Origin: Bacillota bacterium
Lineage (GTDB): Bacteria; Bacillota; Clostridia; Christensenellales; SZUA-584
Length of the DNA stretch: 56,826 bases
Assembly (NCBI GenBank): GCA_023416745.1
Contig: JAEZHF010000026.1
Span: 1 to 56,826, forward strand
Direction of reading: 5' to 3'
Position 1 is the first letter of the stretch. Each line of letters opens with the position of its first letter. Position numbers and translations under genes: made by a program. The notes beneath the pieces were generated by a model that worked only from the letters and a program-made list of their open reading frames with translations, was not told where the DNA came from and searched no databases. Shown piece by piece: positions 32,767 through 41,406 of the stretch.

Positions 32767-33276
32767 ATGATCGACTGGAACAAGGAGGGCAGGCGTCTGC
32801 GGATAAACCATGACATCACGCGTTTATATGAGTGCCATGCGGATACCGTGTACCGCGTCTGTTTCCTGTTCCTCCGGGGCCGGGTGATGGACATCGAGGA
32901 TGCGCTGCAGATGACGTTTGTGAAGCTGCTGCAGGACAGCAAACGCTTCAGGGACGTCGAGCACGAGAAGGCATGGCTCATCGTGACCGCGTCCAACGTG
33001 TGCCGCGATATGCTCCGCTCCGCGTGGAAAAGGCGCGTCAACGTTCACAGCGAGCTGGCGGAAGCGTCCGCCGCCTCCTTAGATATCGACGAAACAGCGC
33101 AGTGCGTGATGGCCTTGCCGCCGCCTGTTAAAACCGCGGTGTACATGTTTTACTACGAAGGGTATTCCGCCAGAGAGATCGGCCAAGCGCTGGGCAAGTC
33201 GGAAAACTCGATATGGGGATATCTGCATAAGGGCCGCGCGCTGCTCAAAGACATGCTGGAGGAGGAAGGACTATGA
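32767..33276 (+). CDS. ECF-type sigma factor
   Basis: This sigma-70 family protein of about 169 residues carries only regions 2 and 4. Region 2 includes LYECHADTVYRVCFLFLRGRVMDIEDALQMTFVKLL and AWLIVTASNVCRDMLRS. Region 4 ends YEGYSAREIGQALGKSENSIWGYLHKGRALLKDML. The ATG at 32767 has only a weak ribosome-binding site; a GTG at 32749 is in frame. It overlaps the next gene by ATGA, as sigma factor and anti-sigma pairs often do. Confidence 0.88.
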   Translation: MIDWNKEGRRLRINHDITRLYECHADTVYRVCFLFLRGRVMDIEDALQMTFVKLLQDSKRFRDVEHEKAWLIVTASNVCRDMLRSAWKRRVNVHSELAEASAASLDIDETAQCVMALPPPVKTAVYMFYYEGYSAREIGQALGKSENSIWGYLHKGRALLKDMLEEEGL

Positions 33277-34331
33277 AGAATGATCGTATCATCGCCTCCC
33301 TTGAGCATATCCGCCTGCCCCAGCATCGCAGAAAGCCCGTACTGGACAGCCTGCTGGCTCAGGTGAAGCAGGCAAGAAAAGAGGAAGCCATGAAAAACAA
33401 ATACGTTTGGCGCATCGCAATGGGCGCAGCGGCAGCCTTGGCTGTCACCGCGGCGGCGCTGATTGTTTTCCTGCCCCCTGCCCCCAAGGCACCCGCGCCC
33501 GAAGGGGCTTTGCCAATCGCCAGCGAAGCGCCCGCAGGCGGCGACGACAGCGGAAATATCATACTGCTGTCCAACCTCTCGCTGGCGGATGGGCTGGCCG
33601 AAAGCTTTGAAGCCCCCGAAACGCTAGCGGTATCCCGTCAAACTCCGGTGGCTTTCACCGACGAGGATGTTGCCGAAATACTGGAGTCGCTGGAAGCACA
33701 CGGCTGGCAGGACGTCTCCCGCGTGCCGCACGACTTCCCCGGCATGATCAACTTCACACAGCCGCAAACGTACGATTACGACGGCTATGCCGAGGACAAG
33801 GGCGAGGATATCTCCGGAAGCGCACAGCATAAAGCCTGGGGTGCCCGGTTCCTTGCGGACAGCAGCATTGCCGACGTGCTGAGCCGGTATGGTACGGAGA
33901 TATCTATTACACCGGGTGATGAAGAATTTGCAACGCTATTCTGGGGCTTTGTGAACGAATACCGCACAGAGACGTATCTGCGCCTCCATTTCACATCGGA
34001 TGGGACGCTGGGCGACGCGCAGCTCTACGCCGTGCAGCTGGAGCCGTTGTTTGACGCTGATGTTCTGCCGCTGAAGGATGCGATAAAGCACGCCTTCTAT
34101 AGCCGAAATGAATCACACATCACCAGCCCGGACGACCGGCCGCTCACCGTAGCCGAAGCCGAGGTCATATACTGCGGCGGCTTCCCCTTCTATAAGCTGC
34201 TGGACGGCGACGGCAAAGCCGGAACGTTCATCGGCTACGCGTTGGCAGTCAGCGAAGAAGCGCTGCAAGAGAATCCTGACGCTTACGTCGCATACACGGA
34301 GCTGATGGAGGTCGGTATCTTCTGGCAGTAG
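33273..34331 (+). CDS. Single-pass membrane protein, probable ECF partner (anti-sigma)
   Basis: This 352-residue protein has a cytoplasmic N-terminus of about 40 residues (LEHIRLPQHRRKPVLDSLLAQ), a membrane helix at about 47-66 (IAMGAAAALAVTAAALIVFL) and an outside domain of about 280 residues with no family that I recognise. Coupling to the sigma gene by ATGA overlap suggests it holds the sigma factor at the membrane until a signal is sensed outside. The N-terminus lacks the usual zinc-binding His-x3-Cys-x2-Cys motif. Confidence 0.7.
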   Translation: MKNDRIIASLEHIRLPQHRRKPVLDSLLAQVKQARKEEAMKNKYVWRIAMGAAAALAVTAAALIVFLPPAPKAPAPEGALPIASEAPAGGDDSGNIILLSNLSLADGLAESFEAPETLAVSRQTPVAFTDEDVAEILESLEAHGWQDVSRVPHDFPGMINFTQPQTYDYDGYAEDKGEDISGSAQHKAWGARFLADSSIADVLSRYGTEISITPGDEEFATLFWGFVNEYRTETYLRLHFTSDGTLGDAQLYAVQLEPLFDADVLPLKDAIKHAFYSRNESHITSPDDRPLTVAEAEVIYCGGFPFYKLLDGDGKAGTFIGYALAVSEEALQENPDAYVAYTELMEVGIFWQ

Positions 34332-34384
34332 GCCTCAACGCCGAAGCATTGTTTTCGACAACAGTATATTTGCCGTTTATTCTG

Positions 34385-35518
34385 TCACGCCTCAAACAAG
34401 CCGCTGGCGCTGTGCATGTTAGCGATGATGCCCACACCGAACGGGCAGCGCTTCTCGCACGCCCCGCAGGCAATGCAGTCCGACGCCTTGGCGTCCAGCG
34501 CGGTGTAGGCTTCCCGCAGCTCGGCTGTCATCGCAATGACCCCGTCGTCCAGCAGCCGTGTCACCGCCGCAATGTTGATGTATTTCGGGCAGGGCAGGCA
34601 GTGGTTGCAATACAGGCAGCTCTTCTCCTCCTTGCCGATATAATCGTAGATGCCGGTATAGTCGCGCTCCGCCTCCGATGAATCACAGTAGGCCACGGCG
34701 CGCTCAATCTCCGCCACCGAACGTGCGCCGATGAGCACGCTGCTCACCGCCGGGCGGCTCAGCGCGTAGTGGATGCACTGGTCCACCGTCATCGGCACCT
34801 TAAACGGCGACCTTTCGGCGCGCAGCAGCCGACCCGCGCCCAGCGCTTTCATCACGGTAATGCCCACGCCCATCTCCTCGCACAAGGCATACAGCCGTGC
34901 CCGGTCCTGATCGATATTCAGAGTTCCAGGCAGCTCTCCGTCACTCAGGCACGCCTCTATATCGCTGCTTCCAAACACCAGATCGAACGACGGGTTGATG
35001 CTGAACATCAGCACCGAGAACAGCCCGCTTTTTATCATCTCCATCGAAACCTCTGCGCTGTGCGAACTGACGCCCAGCGTACGGAAACGCCCCTGTGTTT
35101 TGAGCTCCTGCATATATTCAAGGACGCCGCTTTCCCGCGTCTTCTTCCAGTCTTCAAACGTGTCCACGTAATGCAGCATGCCGATGTCAATATAATCCGT
35201 CTGGAGGCGCTCGAACAGGTCGTCTAAAAACACCTTGCTCTTCGCCAGCTCACGAGTTTTGGCATACTGGCCGTTCTCCCAGATCGAGCAGACCTGCCCC
35301 TGCACGACGATCTTATCCCGCCTGTCCATTATCGCCAGCCCCAGGTTTGTCCGCACCTCCGGGTTGGACATGAATATGTCCAGCACGTTGACACCCAGCT
35401 CCATTGACCGGTGCATCGTGCGGATGACGGTGTCCCTGTCCTCGTATTCCAAGTACTCGCCGCCGATACCCACCACACCGGCCATAATCCCGGAGTTTCC
35501 TAAAGCCCTGTATTCCAT
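34385..35518 (-). CDS. Iron-sulfur aldo/keto-reductase-like protein with altered active site
   Basis: This 377-residue protein has an aldo/keto-reductase barrel (1-300) followed by a C-terminal ferredoxin-type part. CLYCNHCLPCPKYI and CIACGACEKRCPFGV supply cysteines for [4Fe-4S] clusters. The usual tetrad is not intact: Asp47 is kept, but position +5 holds Asn52 in place of the catalytic Tyr (LDIFMSNPE), and the usual Lys strand reads KIVVQGQV. His116 (MLHYVD) is kept. It is therefore probably not an ordinary carbonyl reductase. The ATG at 35518 has GAGGGGG 5 bases upstream. Confidence 0.82.
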   Translation of the reverse strand: MEYRALGNSGIMAGVVGIGGEYLEYEDRDTVIRTMHRSMELGVNVLDIFMSNPEVRTNLGLAIMDRRDKIVVQGQVCSIWENGQYAKTRELAKSKVFLDDLFERLQTDYIDIGMLHYVDTFEDWKKTRESGVLEYMQELKTQGRFRTLGVSSHSAEVSMEMIKSGLFSVLMFSINPSFDLVFGSSDIEACLSDGELPGTLNIDQDRARLYALCEEMGVGITVMKALGAGRLLRAERSPFKVPMTVDQCIHYALSRPAVSSVLIGARSVAEIERAVAYCDSSEAERDYTGIYDYIGKEEKSCLYCNHCLPCPKYINIAAVTRLLDDGVIAMTAELREAYTALDAKASDCIACGACEKRCPFGVGIIANMHSASGLFEA

Positions 35519-35612
35519 AGCTGCCCCCTCACAAATACTGTCCGGTTTTCCCGTACCTATTATAATTATTATACCATACGCGGGCTCCCATATATATACT
35601 TTCATATATAAT

Positions 35613-35634
35613 AAAAAAGCGGCCTAAGCCGCAG
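35613..35634 (-). terminator. Terminator after the VOC-family gene
   Basis: On the minus strand GCGGC pairs with GCCGC over a 4-base loop and is followed by TTTTTTATT. It lies about 140 bases past the stop at 35773. The stretch between shows no gene. Confidence 0.65.
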
Positions 35635-35772
35635 GTTTTGCAGGGTTCATCCATCAAAGTACATTATAATGTTTTCAGGTGCCGGTGTATAATTGAACAG
35701 CGCCAATGCCTATTCCATTGCGGTATGATCGGTGTGTCAAGTGCAAATATTTACCGATACTCATTATATCCT

Positions 35773-36144
35773 TTACTGCATGTAGTTCAGCGACCAGACA
35801 ATGCTGTGCTTATCCTCCACCACGGCGTGCAGCGCGCCCCAGTCCGTCTGCTGCAGATCGAACCGGATGCCGCCGCCTTCTTTCAGCGCATTATACATCC
35901 GATTGATTTCCTCCTCCGACTCCATCTCCAGCACCAGCACGACGCTGCCGTACTTGATCTCGGAGAACAGGAACTTATCGTGGAAATACAGCACACAATC
36001 CGGTTTTATCCGAAGTTCAGCGTGCATCACCTTACCATCCGGCGTATGGCGCAGGTTGACAATCTCCCCGCCGAACAGCTCCCGGTAGTAGTCCATCTTC
36101 TCCCCGCAGTCCTCCAGCACGATATCAGGCGTAATCTTCTTCAT
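35773..36144 (-). CDS. VOC-family (PhnB/glyoxalase-like) protein
   Basis: This 123-residue protein has the double beta-alpha-beta-beta-beta layout of the vicinal-oxygen-chelate fold. CGEKMDYYRELFGGEIVNL and KVMHAELRIKPDCVLYFHD form one half, and SVVLVLEMESEEEINRMYNALKEGG with WGALHAVVEDKHSIVWSLNY the other. The PhnB-like subfamily often has no enzymatic role. AAAGGAG is 6 bases upstream of the ATG. Confidence 0.85.
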   Translation of the reverse strand: MKKITPDIVLEDCGEKMDYYRELFGGEIVNLRHTPDGKVMHAELRIKPDCVLYFHDKFLFSEIKYGSVVLVLEMESEEEINRMYNALKEGGGIRFDLQQTDWGALHAVVEDKHSIVWSLNYMQ

Positions 36145-36421
36145 AAGCAGCTCCTTTCATGGATGGGATTCCAGAAGGATAGTTTGCTCCACAGAAGGGG
36201 GAAATATGCGTCAATCATTTTTTCCAGCATGCCCCATTAGCCTTTTTTTGTCCTGACCGATGCATTATTGATAAGTTTTTGCGCGCATGGTATGTCCCAT
36301 TGTATGAGGGTGTTAAGCCGGACAATATAATTCGGGTTCAGGGTTGTATAGTCCTATTACGGCGCGGCAGGCAGAAGGTATAATGACAGTCAAAGAATTG
36401 ATTTCACAGGAGAACCCAGCT

Positions 36422-37558
36422 ATGGAGGCAAAGAAGAGACAGCTTTACATTGACAACATACGCCTTTTTGTCATCATACAGGTCGTCATCATGCACCTGT
36501 CCGTTACCTACAGCAACATGGGCAGCTGGTACTATACGGAGGGCCGCTTTTTAAGCGGCGGTGAGGGGACATTCTTCAGCTTCACACAGACATTTTTGCA
36601 GGCTTTCTTCATGGGCTTCCTTTTCCTCATCGCGGGTTACTTCGTGCCGGGCGCGTATGACCGCAAGGGCTTTTCTTTGTTCCTCAGGAACCGCGTCATA
36701 CGCCTTGGCATTCCCGCGCTGCTTTTCATGTTCGTGGTTGACCCTTTTACCGAATACGTACTGCTGGGCAGCCACACACCCGGCCAAGGCTTCCTCTCCT
36801 TCTATGCAGAGAATATCACAAGCCTGCATATACTCAGCGGTTCGGGGCCGCTCTGGTTTGCGCTGGCGCTGTTGGCGTTCACAGTGGTCTATGCCGTGGT
36901 TCGGCGGGCCACAGGCAAAACATGGGGTAGCTCTCCCAGAAAGATTGTACCCAACGCGGCGGTGCTGGTGATACTGGTGCTGGTCATTGCTCTGTCAGCG
37001 TATCTGATCCGCATCCGCTTCCCCATCATCACCAGCGTGTCCAACATGATGCTGTGCTTTTTCGCGCAATACATCGTGCTGTTCATCGCAGGCATACTCG
37101 CCTACCGCTATGACCTGTTCTCCAAGCTGAGCCGCAGCTGCATGGGGCTGCTGTATACATCGCCGCTCTGGGCCTTCGGCGTATGGGCAGCACTGATGAT
37201 GGCAGCCCAGGCGTTCTGGCGCAGTGATTATGCGCTGTTCAATGGCGGCGGCACATGGCAGAGCCTCATCTTTGCGCTGTGGGAATCGTTCACGGCGGTT
37301 GCGATGTGTGCGGGGCTGCTGGTGCTGTTCCGCGAGTATTTCAATACACAAAACCGGTTGACCTGGGCGCTGTCCTCCAGTTCTTTCTCCGTTTACGTGT
37401 TCCATACACCCATCATTGTGGCCATCACACTGCTGTTCCAGCCCGTAGACTGGCCACCGTTCATCAAGTATGCCGTGATGATCCCCATCTGCCTCCCTAT
37501 TTGCTTCGCGGTGTCGTACGTCTTAACCAAAGTACCGCTGCTTAAAAAGATACTGTAA
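36422..37558 (+). CDS. Acyltransferase-3 family membrane protein
   Basis: This protein of about 378 residues has ten or so hydrophobic helices. The opening QLYIDNIRLFVIIQVVIMHLSVTY carries the His-containing first helix typical of acyltransferase family 3, and FFMGFLFLIAGYFVPGAYDRKGFSLFLRNRVIRLGIPALLF is the R-x10-R core motif. These proteins O-acetylate or succinylate surface sugars or peptidoglycan. The start at 36422 (MEAKKRQL) has AGGAG 10 bases upstream; an ATG at 36383 is in frame. The stretch 36145-36421 holds no other gene. Confidence 0.85.
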   Translation: MEAKKRQLYIDNIRLFVIIQVVIMHLSVTYSNMGSWYYTEGRFLSGGEGTFFSFTQTFLQAFFMGFLFLIAGYFVPGAYDRKGFSLFLRNRVIRLGIPALLFMFVVDPFTEYVLLGSHTPGQGFLSFYAENITSLHILSGSGPLWFALALLAFTVVYAVVRRATGKTWGSSPRKIVPNAAVLVILVLVIALSAYLIRIRFPIITSVSNMMLCFFAQYIVLFIAGILAYRYDLFSKLSRSCMGLLYTSPLWAFGVWAALMMAAQAFWRSDYALFNGGGTWQSLIFALWESFTAVAMCAGLLVLFREYFNTQNRLTWALSSSSFSVYVFHTPIIVAITLLFQPVDWPPFIKYAVMIPICLPICFAVSYVLTKVPLLKKIL

Positions 37559-37563
37559 CATCG

Positions 37564-38472
37564 TCAGCGGCTTTTTGCGGGCCGCTCATAGACAGTGTCC
37601 CCTTCCCCAAGGCGGCTGCACAGCAGCGGTGCGTCCGCGTCGTATCCGGTGCGGATTTTTGCCACTGCTGCAGCGCTGTGGTTCGCGTAGCAGTAGCGGC
37701 AGCCGTGCGGGCACGTGTTGTACGCACCGATATCCACGCTCGCTGCGCAGCCGCAGGCGGGGCGCTGATTGCAATCCTTGCGCGCACTGACGGAGCGCCC
37801 GGCGATGCGGCTCAAGCGTTGGGCGTCAATGCACCTCGCATGTCCAATGCCGAGGCTGGAAAGGTCAATGGCTTCGGCACAGGTTTCCACAACAAGGCCG
37901 TACGCGTATGCGGCCTCCGACAAGTTTTTGACCATCCGGAATTTCTGTTCATCCGGTATGGGTGATATGCCGAGCGTCTTCACAGCTGCGGCGATCTTGG
38001 GATAGAAGTCGATGAAGCTGGTGATACACTTGTCCGTATACCCGGCCAGTCTGCGGGCCATCCACTCAAAATGCCGCAGATGGTAAGCCTCGGTATACCG
38101 TGAATTGAGCAGTATCGGGTCGTACCGCCAAATCACCCGCTGCGGCCCAACGCTGTCCGCCAGCTCTTTAAATTCGTCCACCAGCGCCGCTTTAGCCGGA
38201 AGCTTCGCTTCTATGTCCGTATCGTACGCTGTCAGCGTAAACTGGAAATAGTAAGCGTAGTCCTTCAGCGCATCCAGCCTGCACAGCATCGGCGAAGGAT
38301 CCTTCGTCCAAAAAACGATACCATCCACCGCGTCCGGCGACAGATCAACGCGGCTGACACAGCGCGGATTCATCGGGTTGCGCACCAGCACATACCGTTC
38401 CTCCAAACGCCGGAAAAACCAGTCGGCGTAGTACGCGGGTATATCCGTTCTGCGGCTCGCGCTGACGATCAT
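37564..38472 (-). CDS. DUF1848 protein with cysteine motif
   Basis: This 302-residue protein starts MIVSASRRTDIPAYYADWFF and continues through VFWTKDPSP and RVIWRYDPIL, the signature of DUF1848. Near the C-terminus CPHGCRYCYAN is a Cys-x3-Cys-x2-Cys cluster site like that of radical-SAM enzymes, but here it sits at the wrong end of the protein for a standard one. The function is unknown. AAAGAGG is 9 bases upstream of the start, 4 bases after the preceding stop, so it is co-transcribed with the phosphatidyltransferase. Confidence 0.85.
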   Translation of the reverse strand: MIVSASRRTDIPAYYADWFFRRLEERYVLVRNPMNPRCVSRVDLSPDAVDGIVFWTKDPSPMLCRLDALKDYAYYFQFTLTAYDTDIEAKLPAKAALVDEFKELADSVGPQRVIWRYDPILLNSRYTEAYHLRHFEWMARRLAGYTDKCITSFIDFYPKIAAAVKTLGISPIPDEQKFRMVKNLSEAAYAYGLVVETCAEAIDLSSLGIGHARCIDAQRLSRIAGRSVSARKDCNQRPACGCAASVDIGAYNTCPHGCRYCYANHSAAAVAKIRTGYDADAPLLCSRLGEGDTVYERPAKSR

Positions 38473-38476
38473 GGCT

Positions 38477-39034
38477 TTATGCCTCTTTCTCTTCCGGTTT
38501 GGGTTTAATAAACAGACTCTTCCGGTTCAAGTCCAGTGTCTCTGCGGTCAAAAGTATCAGCGTTTCCTCCAGCGCCGAGAGCCCCGCCACCGCGATCGCA
38601 GGAATCAGCGCTGTCAGGCCGCCCGTGAGTATATACACGCCGAACGAGACGAATATCATAAGTCCGGTCAGCTTGTTGCCAAGAGTATGGATACCAGCGA
38701 ACGTTCTGAATCTTAGCGCGGCAATGACGAGGTTGCCCGCGCGCACCACCGCTACAGCGGCAAGCCAAGGCACCAGTGCCCACAGCGCGGCTCCCGCCCA
38801 TACCACAGCACACGCGATCATCACCCCGAACATCACGATATCCGCCGCGGAGTCCAGCTTGGCACCCAGCCGACTCACCGTGCCTGTCCGCCGGGCAACG
38901 ATGCCGTCCAGCAGGTCTGTCAGGCCCGCTGATACAAACAGAATGCACGCCGCCAGGCGGTCATCCAGAAACGCCAGTATCAGCACCGACAGCGCGATAC
39001 GCAAACCTGTCAGTATGTTGGCGATGTGCTTCAT
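38477..39034 (-). CDS. CDP-alcohol phosphatidyltransferase family protein
   Basis: This protein of about 185 residues is an integral membrane enzyme of phospholipid synthesis. The signature D-G-x2-A-R-x8-G-x3-D-x3-D is present as LLDGIVARRTG...RLGAKLDSAAD. Five or six membrane helices follow. It could be a phosphatidylglycerophosphate or phosphatidylserine synthase; the length fits either. The ATG at 39034 (MKHIANILTGLR) has GGAG 4 bases upstream. Confidence 0.87.
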   Translation of the reverse strand: MKHIANILTGLRIALSVLILAFLDDRLAACILFVSAGLTDLLDGIVARRTGTVSRLGAKLDSAADIVMFGVMIACAVVWAGAALWALVPWLAAVAVVRAGNLVIAALRFRTFAGIHTLGNKLTGLMIFVSFGVYILTGGLTALIPAIAVAGLSALEETLILLTAETLDLNRKSLFIKPKPEEKEA

Positions 39035-39181
39035 GGCTCTCCACCCCACTCCCCTCTTTCATTCCAACAGCATTATAACATCCTCGCATTTTCCGCAGCA
39101 GGGGTTTTGTGTGACAATGCCAAGTAAATATCGGGCAAAAAACCGCCCTGTCAAAAAACGTCCTTCTGCAATCCGAAGAAT

Positions 39182-39218
39182 ATAAAAGCCGCCATCCTTT
39201 TTTAGGGTCTGGCGGCTT
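39182..39218 (-). terminator. Terminator of the PspA-GIDE operon
   Basis: On the minus strand AAGCCGCCA (39218-39210) pairs with TGGCGGCTT (39194-39186) and is followed by TTATATTC. It lies 15 bases past the stop of the 106-residue protein gene. Confidence 0.7.
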
Positions 39219-39233
39219 CAAAATATTGAGTTT

Positions 39234-39554
39234 TTAAAGGTTGGCAAGCATCTGCTGTATACGGTTGAACTCATTATCTATCTTGGATACCCCGATGATT
39301 CCACCCATTGCGCCCGACATAGCTTTGTCGACATCAACGGCAAAGCCGTTGTCCGCATTCTGAAGTATCGTGATTGAGAACTTGTTCCTCTTGGCCAGGC
39401 CGCCAAACAGTACGCGCATAGCAGCGCTTCCGTTGCCATATACCCCCTGATACTTTGTACCTTCCTCAAGCTTGTATCCATGGGCTGAAAATAGCTCAGC
39501 TACTTTGTCGGCCAGTTCTTCCGCGGAATTGCAGGTTTTACTGACTGTTAACAT
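39234..39554 (-). CDS. Small protein of unknown function (PspA-linked)
   Basis: This 106-residue, mostly soluble protein is not one I recognise. It begins with a helical part (SAEELADKVAELFSAHGYKLEEG) and continues with alternating strands (GVYGNGSAAMRVLFGGLAKRNKFSITIL) and an amphipathic C-terminal helix (NEFNRIQQMLANL). The pattern could be a small alpha/beta domain. It follows the GIDE-like gene after 77 bases on the same strand and is followed directly by a terminator, so it is likely to be the third gene of that operon. Confidence 0.65.
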   Translation of the reverse strand: MLTVSKTCNSAEELADKVAELFSAHGYKLEEGTKYQGVYGNGSAAMRVLFGGLAKRNKFSITILQNADNGFAVDVDKAMSGAMGGIIGVSKIDNEFNRIQQMLANL

Positions 39555-39631
39555 GCTACCCCTCCGTCATTATATGCATTTGTTTTCTCAGTACACACCG
39601 TTTGCTGGTCTGTAAATGTATAAAGGCAAAG

Positions 39632-40423
39632 TCAGAACAGCCCTGCGATTATCAGCGCGAGTCCGCCTACCGCCACAATAATGCCGAACACAAGGGCTGC
39701 TGTCGCCCCCCGCTTGTTGCCGCGCACCAGATCCGCCTCGCTCCTGACGGATACGATATACGGTTTCTTGGAATCCGCCGGTTTGGCGATAATGAGCCGC
39801 CCGGCCTGCAGATAAGCGTCGCCCAATACGTAAAGCGAATGATTCAGCGGAATCGTCTTCTCTACCATGCGGAAGCCCAGCGTTCTGCTGCCGCGCTGGC
39901 CGAATTGAAAGCTGCTGAAAAATCCGTACTGGTTCATCATGTTCATGGGCTCAAATCTATCGAAAGACTTTACTGTATCCAGCTGCATCCCATGATCTGA
40001 CAACTCGATATACGCTTTGTCGCCTGACTCCGCGTCCTTCAGCACCAGACTGCCCGTGCTTTTCTGGCTGGACATCAGGTCTTCACGGCGGTTGACGCGC
40101 TGATGTGTGCCGCTGTCGTCCCGGTATGTCTCCACTTCTTCAAACACCTGATAGATATCGGCATCGTAGTAGGCCACGTCCTGCCCGGAATACGGCGCCT
40201 TCTGGGGAGTGTCTGTTGAAGCAACGCCTTTCAGTTCCGCGTATTCGCGATAGTTTTCCAACCCCTGTGCTTCATTCTCTTTCAGCGTACCCCCCAATTC
40301 TGGGATTGTAGTCGTCCTCATAAACTGGATCTCAATGTTCTTGTTATGTATACGCCTGCGCACAACAAAGGCCAGTACACCCCCCAGCGCTATCAGTACT
40401 ACGCCTATTATAATGAGTGCCAT
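39632..40423 (-). CDS. GIDE/BAM-domain membrane protein without RING
   Basis: This protein of about 263 residues has an N-terminal membrane helix (ALIIIGVVLIALGGVLAFVV), a central region (about 55-215) of the kind found in the MULAN/GIDE mitochondrial ubiquitin ligases (PYSGQDVAYYDADIYQVFEEVETY, then KTIPLNHSLYVLGDAYLQAG), and a C-terminal membrane helix (ALVFGIIVAVGGLALIIAGLF). No RING finger follows, as in other bacterial members. It probably acts at the membrane with PspA. The ATG at 40423 has AAAGGGGG 9 bases upstream. It follows pspA after 16 bases. Confidence 0.8.
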   Translation of the reverse strand: MALIIIGVVLIALGGVLAFVVRRRIHNKNIEIQFMRTTTIPELGGTLKENEAQGLENYREYAELKGVASTDTPQKAPYSGQDVAYYDADIYQVFEEVETYRDDSGTHQRVNRREDLMSSQKSTGSLVLKDAESGDKAYIELSDHGMQLDTVKSFDRFEPMNMMNQYGFFSSFQFGQRGSRTLGFRMVEKTIPLNHSLYVLGDAYLQAGRLIIAKPADSKKPYIVSVRSEADLVRGNKRGATAALVFGIIVAVGGLALIIAGLF

Positions 40424-40439
40424 CACTTATGCCCCCTTT

Positions 40440-41105
40440 TTATAGTCCCAATTCCTTTTTCAGGCGCTCCATTTCACTTGCAGCAGCGCTGTCCTTTTCC
40501 AGCTGTTTGAATGGATCATTCTTCTCCGCATCCATACCGGAAATCTCATACTGAGCGTCGGCTTTCGCCTCTTCCTCCATGATCTTCTTTTCCATCTTGT
40601 CCATCTTAGCGAACGCGCCGCTGCTGTCAATACCGCCCACAGCTTTGGCTACGCCCTGCCGGGCCTCTGCCACCTGCGCACGCGCCACCAGCATAGCCTG
40701 GCGGGAACGCGCCTCTTCCAGCTTCGTCTTAAGCAGAGTCACCTGTTCGCGTACGGTTTCCACCTGCTTCGCCAGCTCGTCGTGCATCTGGCTGTATTGC
40801 GCCACGTTAGCATCGCTTTTCAGCTTGCTTTCCACTGCCTTTTGAGCAAGCTCCTGATTGCCCGCTTTGAGCGCAGTTTTGGCCCGCTCCTCCCAGAGCG
40901 CTGAATCAGCCTGCGCTGCTTCCAACTGCTTTTTGGCCTGGCGTTCGCTCGCCATGATCTGCCCCAGCCCCTGTGTCGCCTTCTGAAGCTGCTCTTCCAT
41001 ATCGATGATGATCTGTTTAAGCATCTTCTCAGGGTCTTCAGCCTTGTCGATCAGATCATTGATATTCGCCTTCAGCAGGTCAACCAAACGTGTAAAAATA
41101 GCCAA
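40440..41105 (-). CDS. pspA: PspA/IM30-family membrane-stress protein
   Basis: This protein of about 221 residues is nearly all helical and coiled coil. The opening AIFTRLVDLLKANINDLIDKAEDPEKMLKQIIIDMEEQL is the standard PspA N-terminus, and the long central helices (ERQAKKQLEAAQADSALWEER) and a shorter C-terminal domain follow. Such proteins assemble on the inner face of the membrane, supporting its integrity. The start is taken as TTG at 41105 with AAGGAGGG 7 bases upstream; an upstream ATG frame has no such site. It is the first gene of a three-gene unit. Confidence 0.92.
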   Translation of the reverse strand: MAIFTRLVDLLKANINDLIDKAEDPEKMLKQIIIDMEEQLQKATQGLGQIMASERQAKKQLEAAQADSALWEERAKTALKAGNQELAQKAVESKLKSDANVAQYSQMHDELAKQVETVREQVTLLKTKLEEARSRQAMLVARAQVAEARQGVAKAVGGIDSSGAFAKMDKMEKKIMEEEAKADAQYEISGMDAEKNDPFKQLEKDSAAASEMERLKKELGL

Positions 41106-41265
41106 TGAATTGCCCTCCTTGTATTTGTTACCCCCGCCCATTTCAGCAGCCGGGTAAAATGTTCCCGAAAAGATAAGGGACTCTTTATATATCGGCTCTT
41201 TGTTATGTCTTAAAACGCTATGTTTGATTTTTAACCAAAATTTTATGGATGACATGCCCTTACGT

Positions 41266-41274
41266 ATTATACCA
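41266..41274 (-). promoter_or_regulatory. Extended -10 promoter of the pspA operon
   Basis: On the minus strand the sequence TGGTATAAT (41274-41266) is an extended -10 box with a perfect TATAAT. No clear -35 box is seen. The leader would be about 155 bases. Confidence 0.45.
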
Positions 41275-41406
41275 TATTTCGCTGCCGACAGGACATTTCG
41301 AAACCACACCGCGCATATTTATTTTCTTGAACGGCTTTCAGAAAAAAGGCTCTCGTTTCTACGAAAAGCAAATAAGGTTGCTGAAAACCAGAACAGGAGG
41401 CATTCC

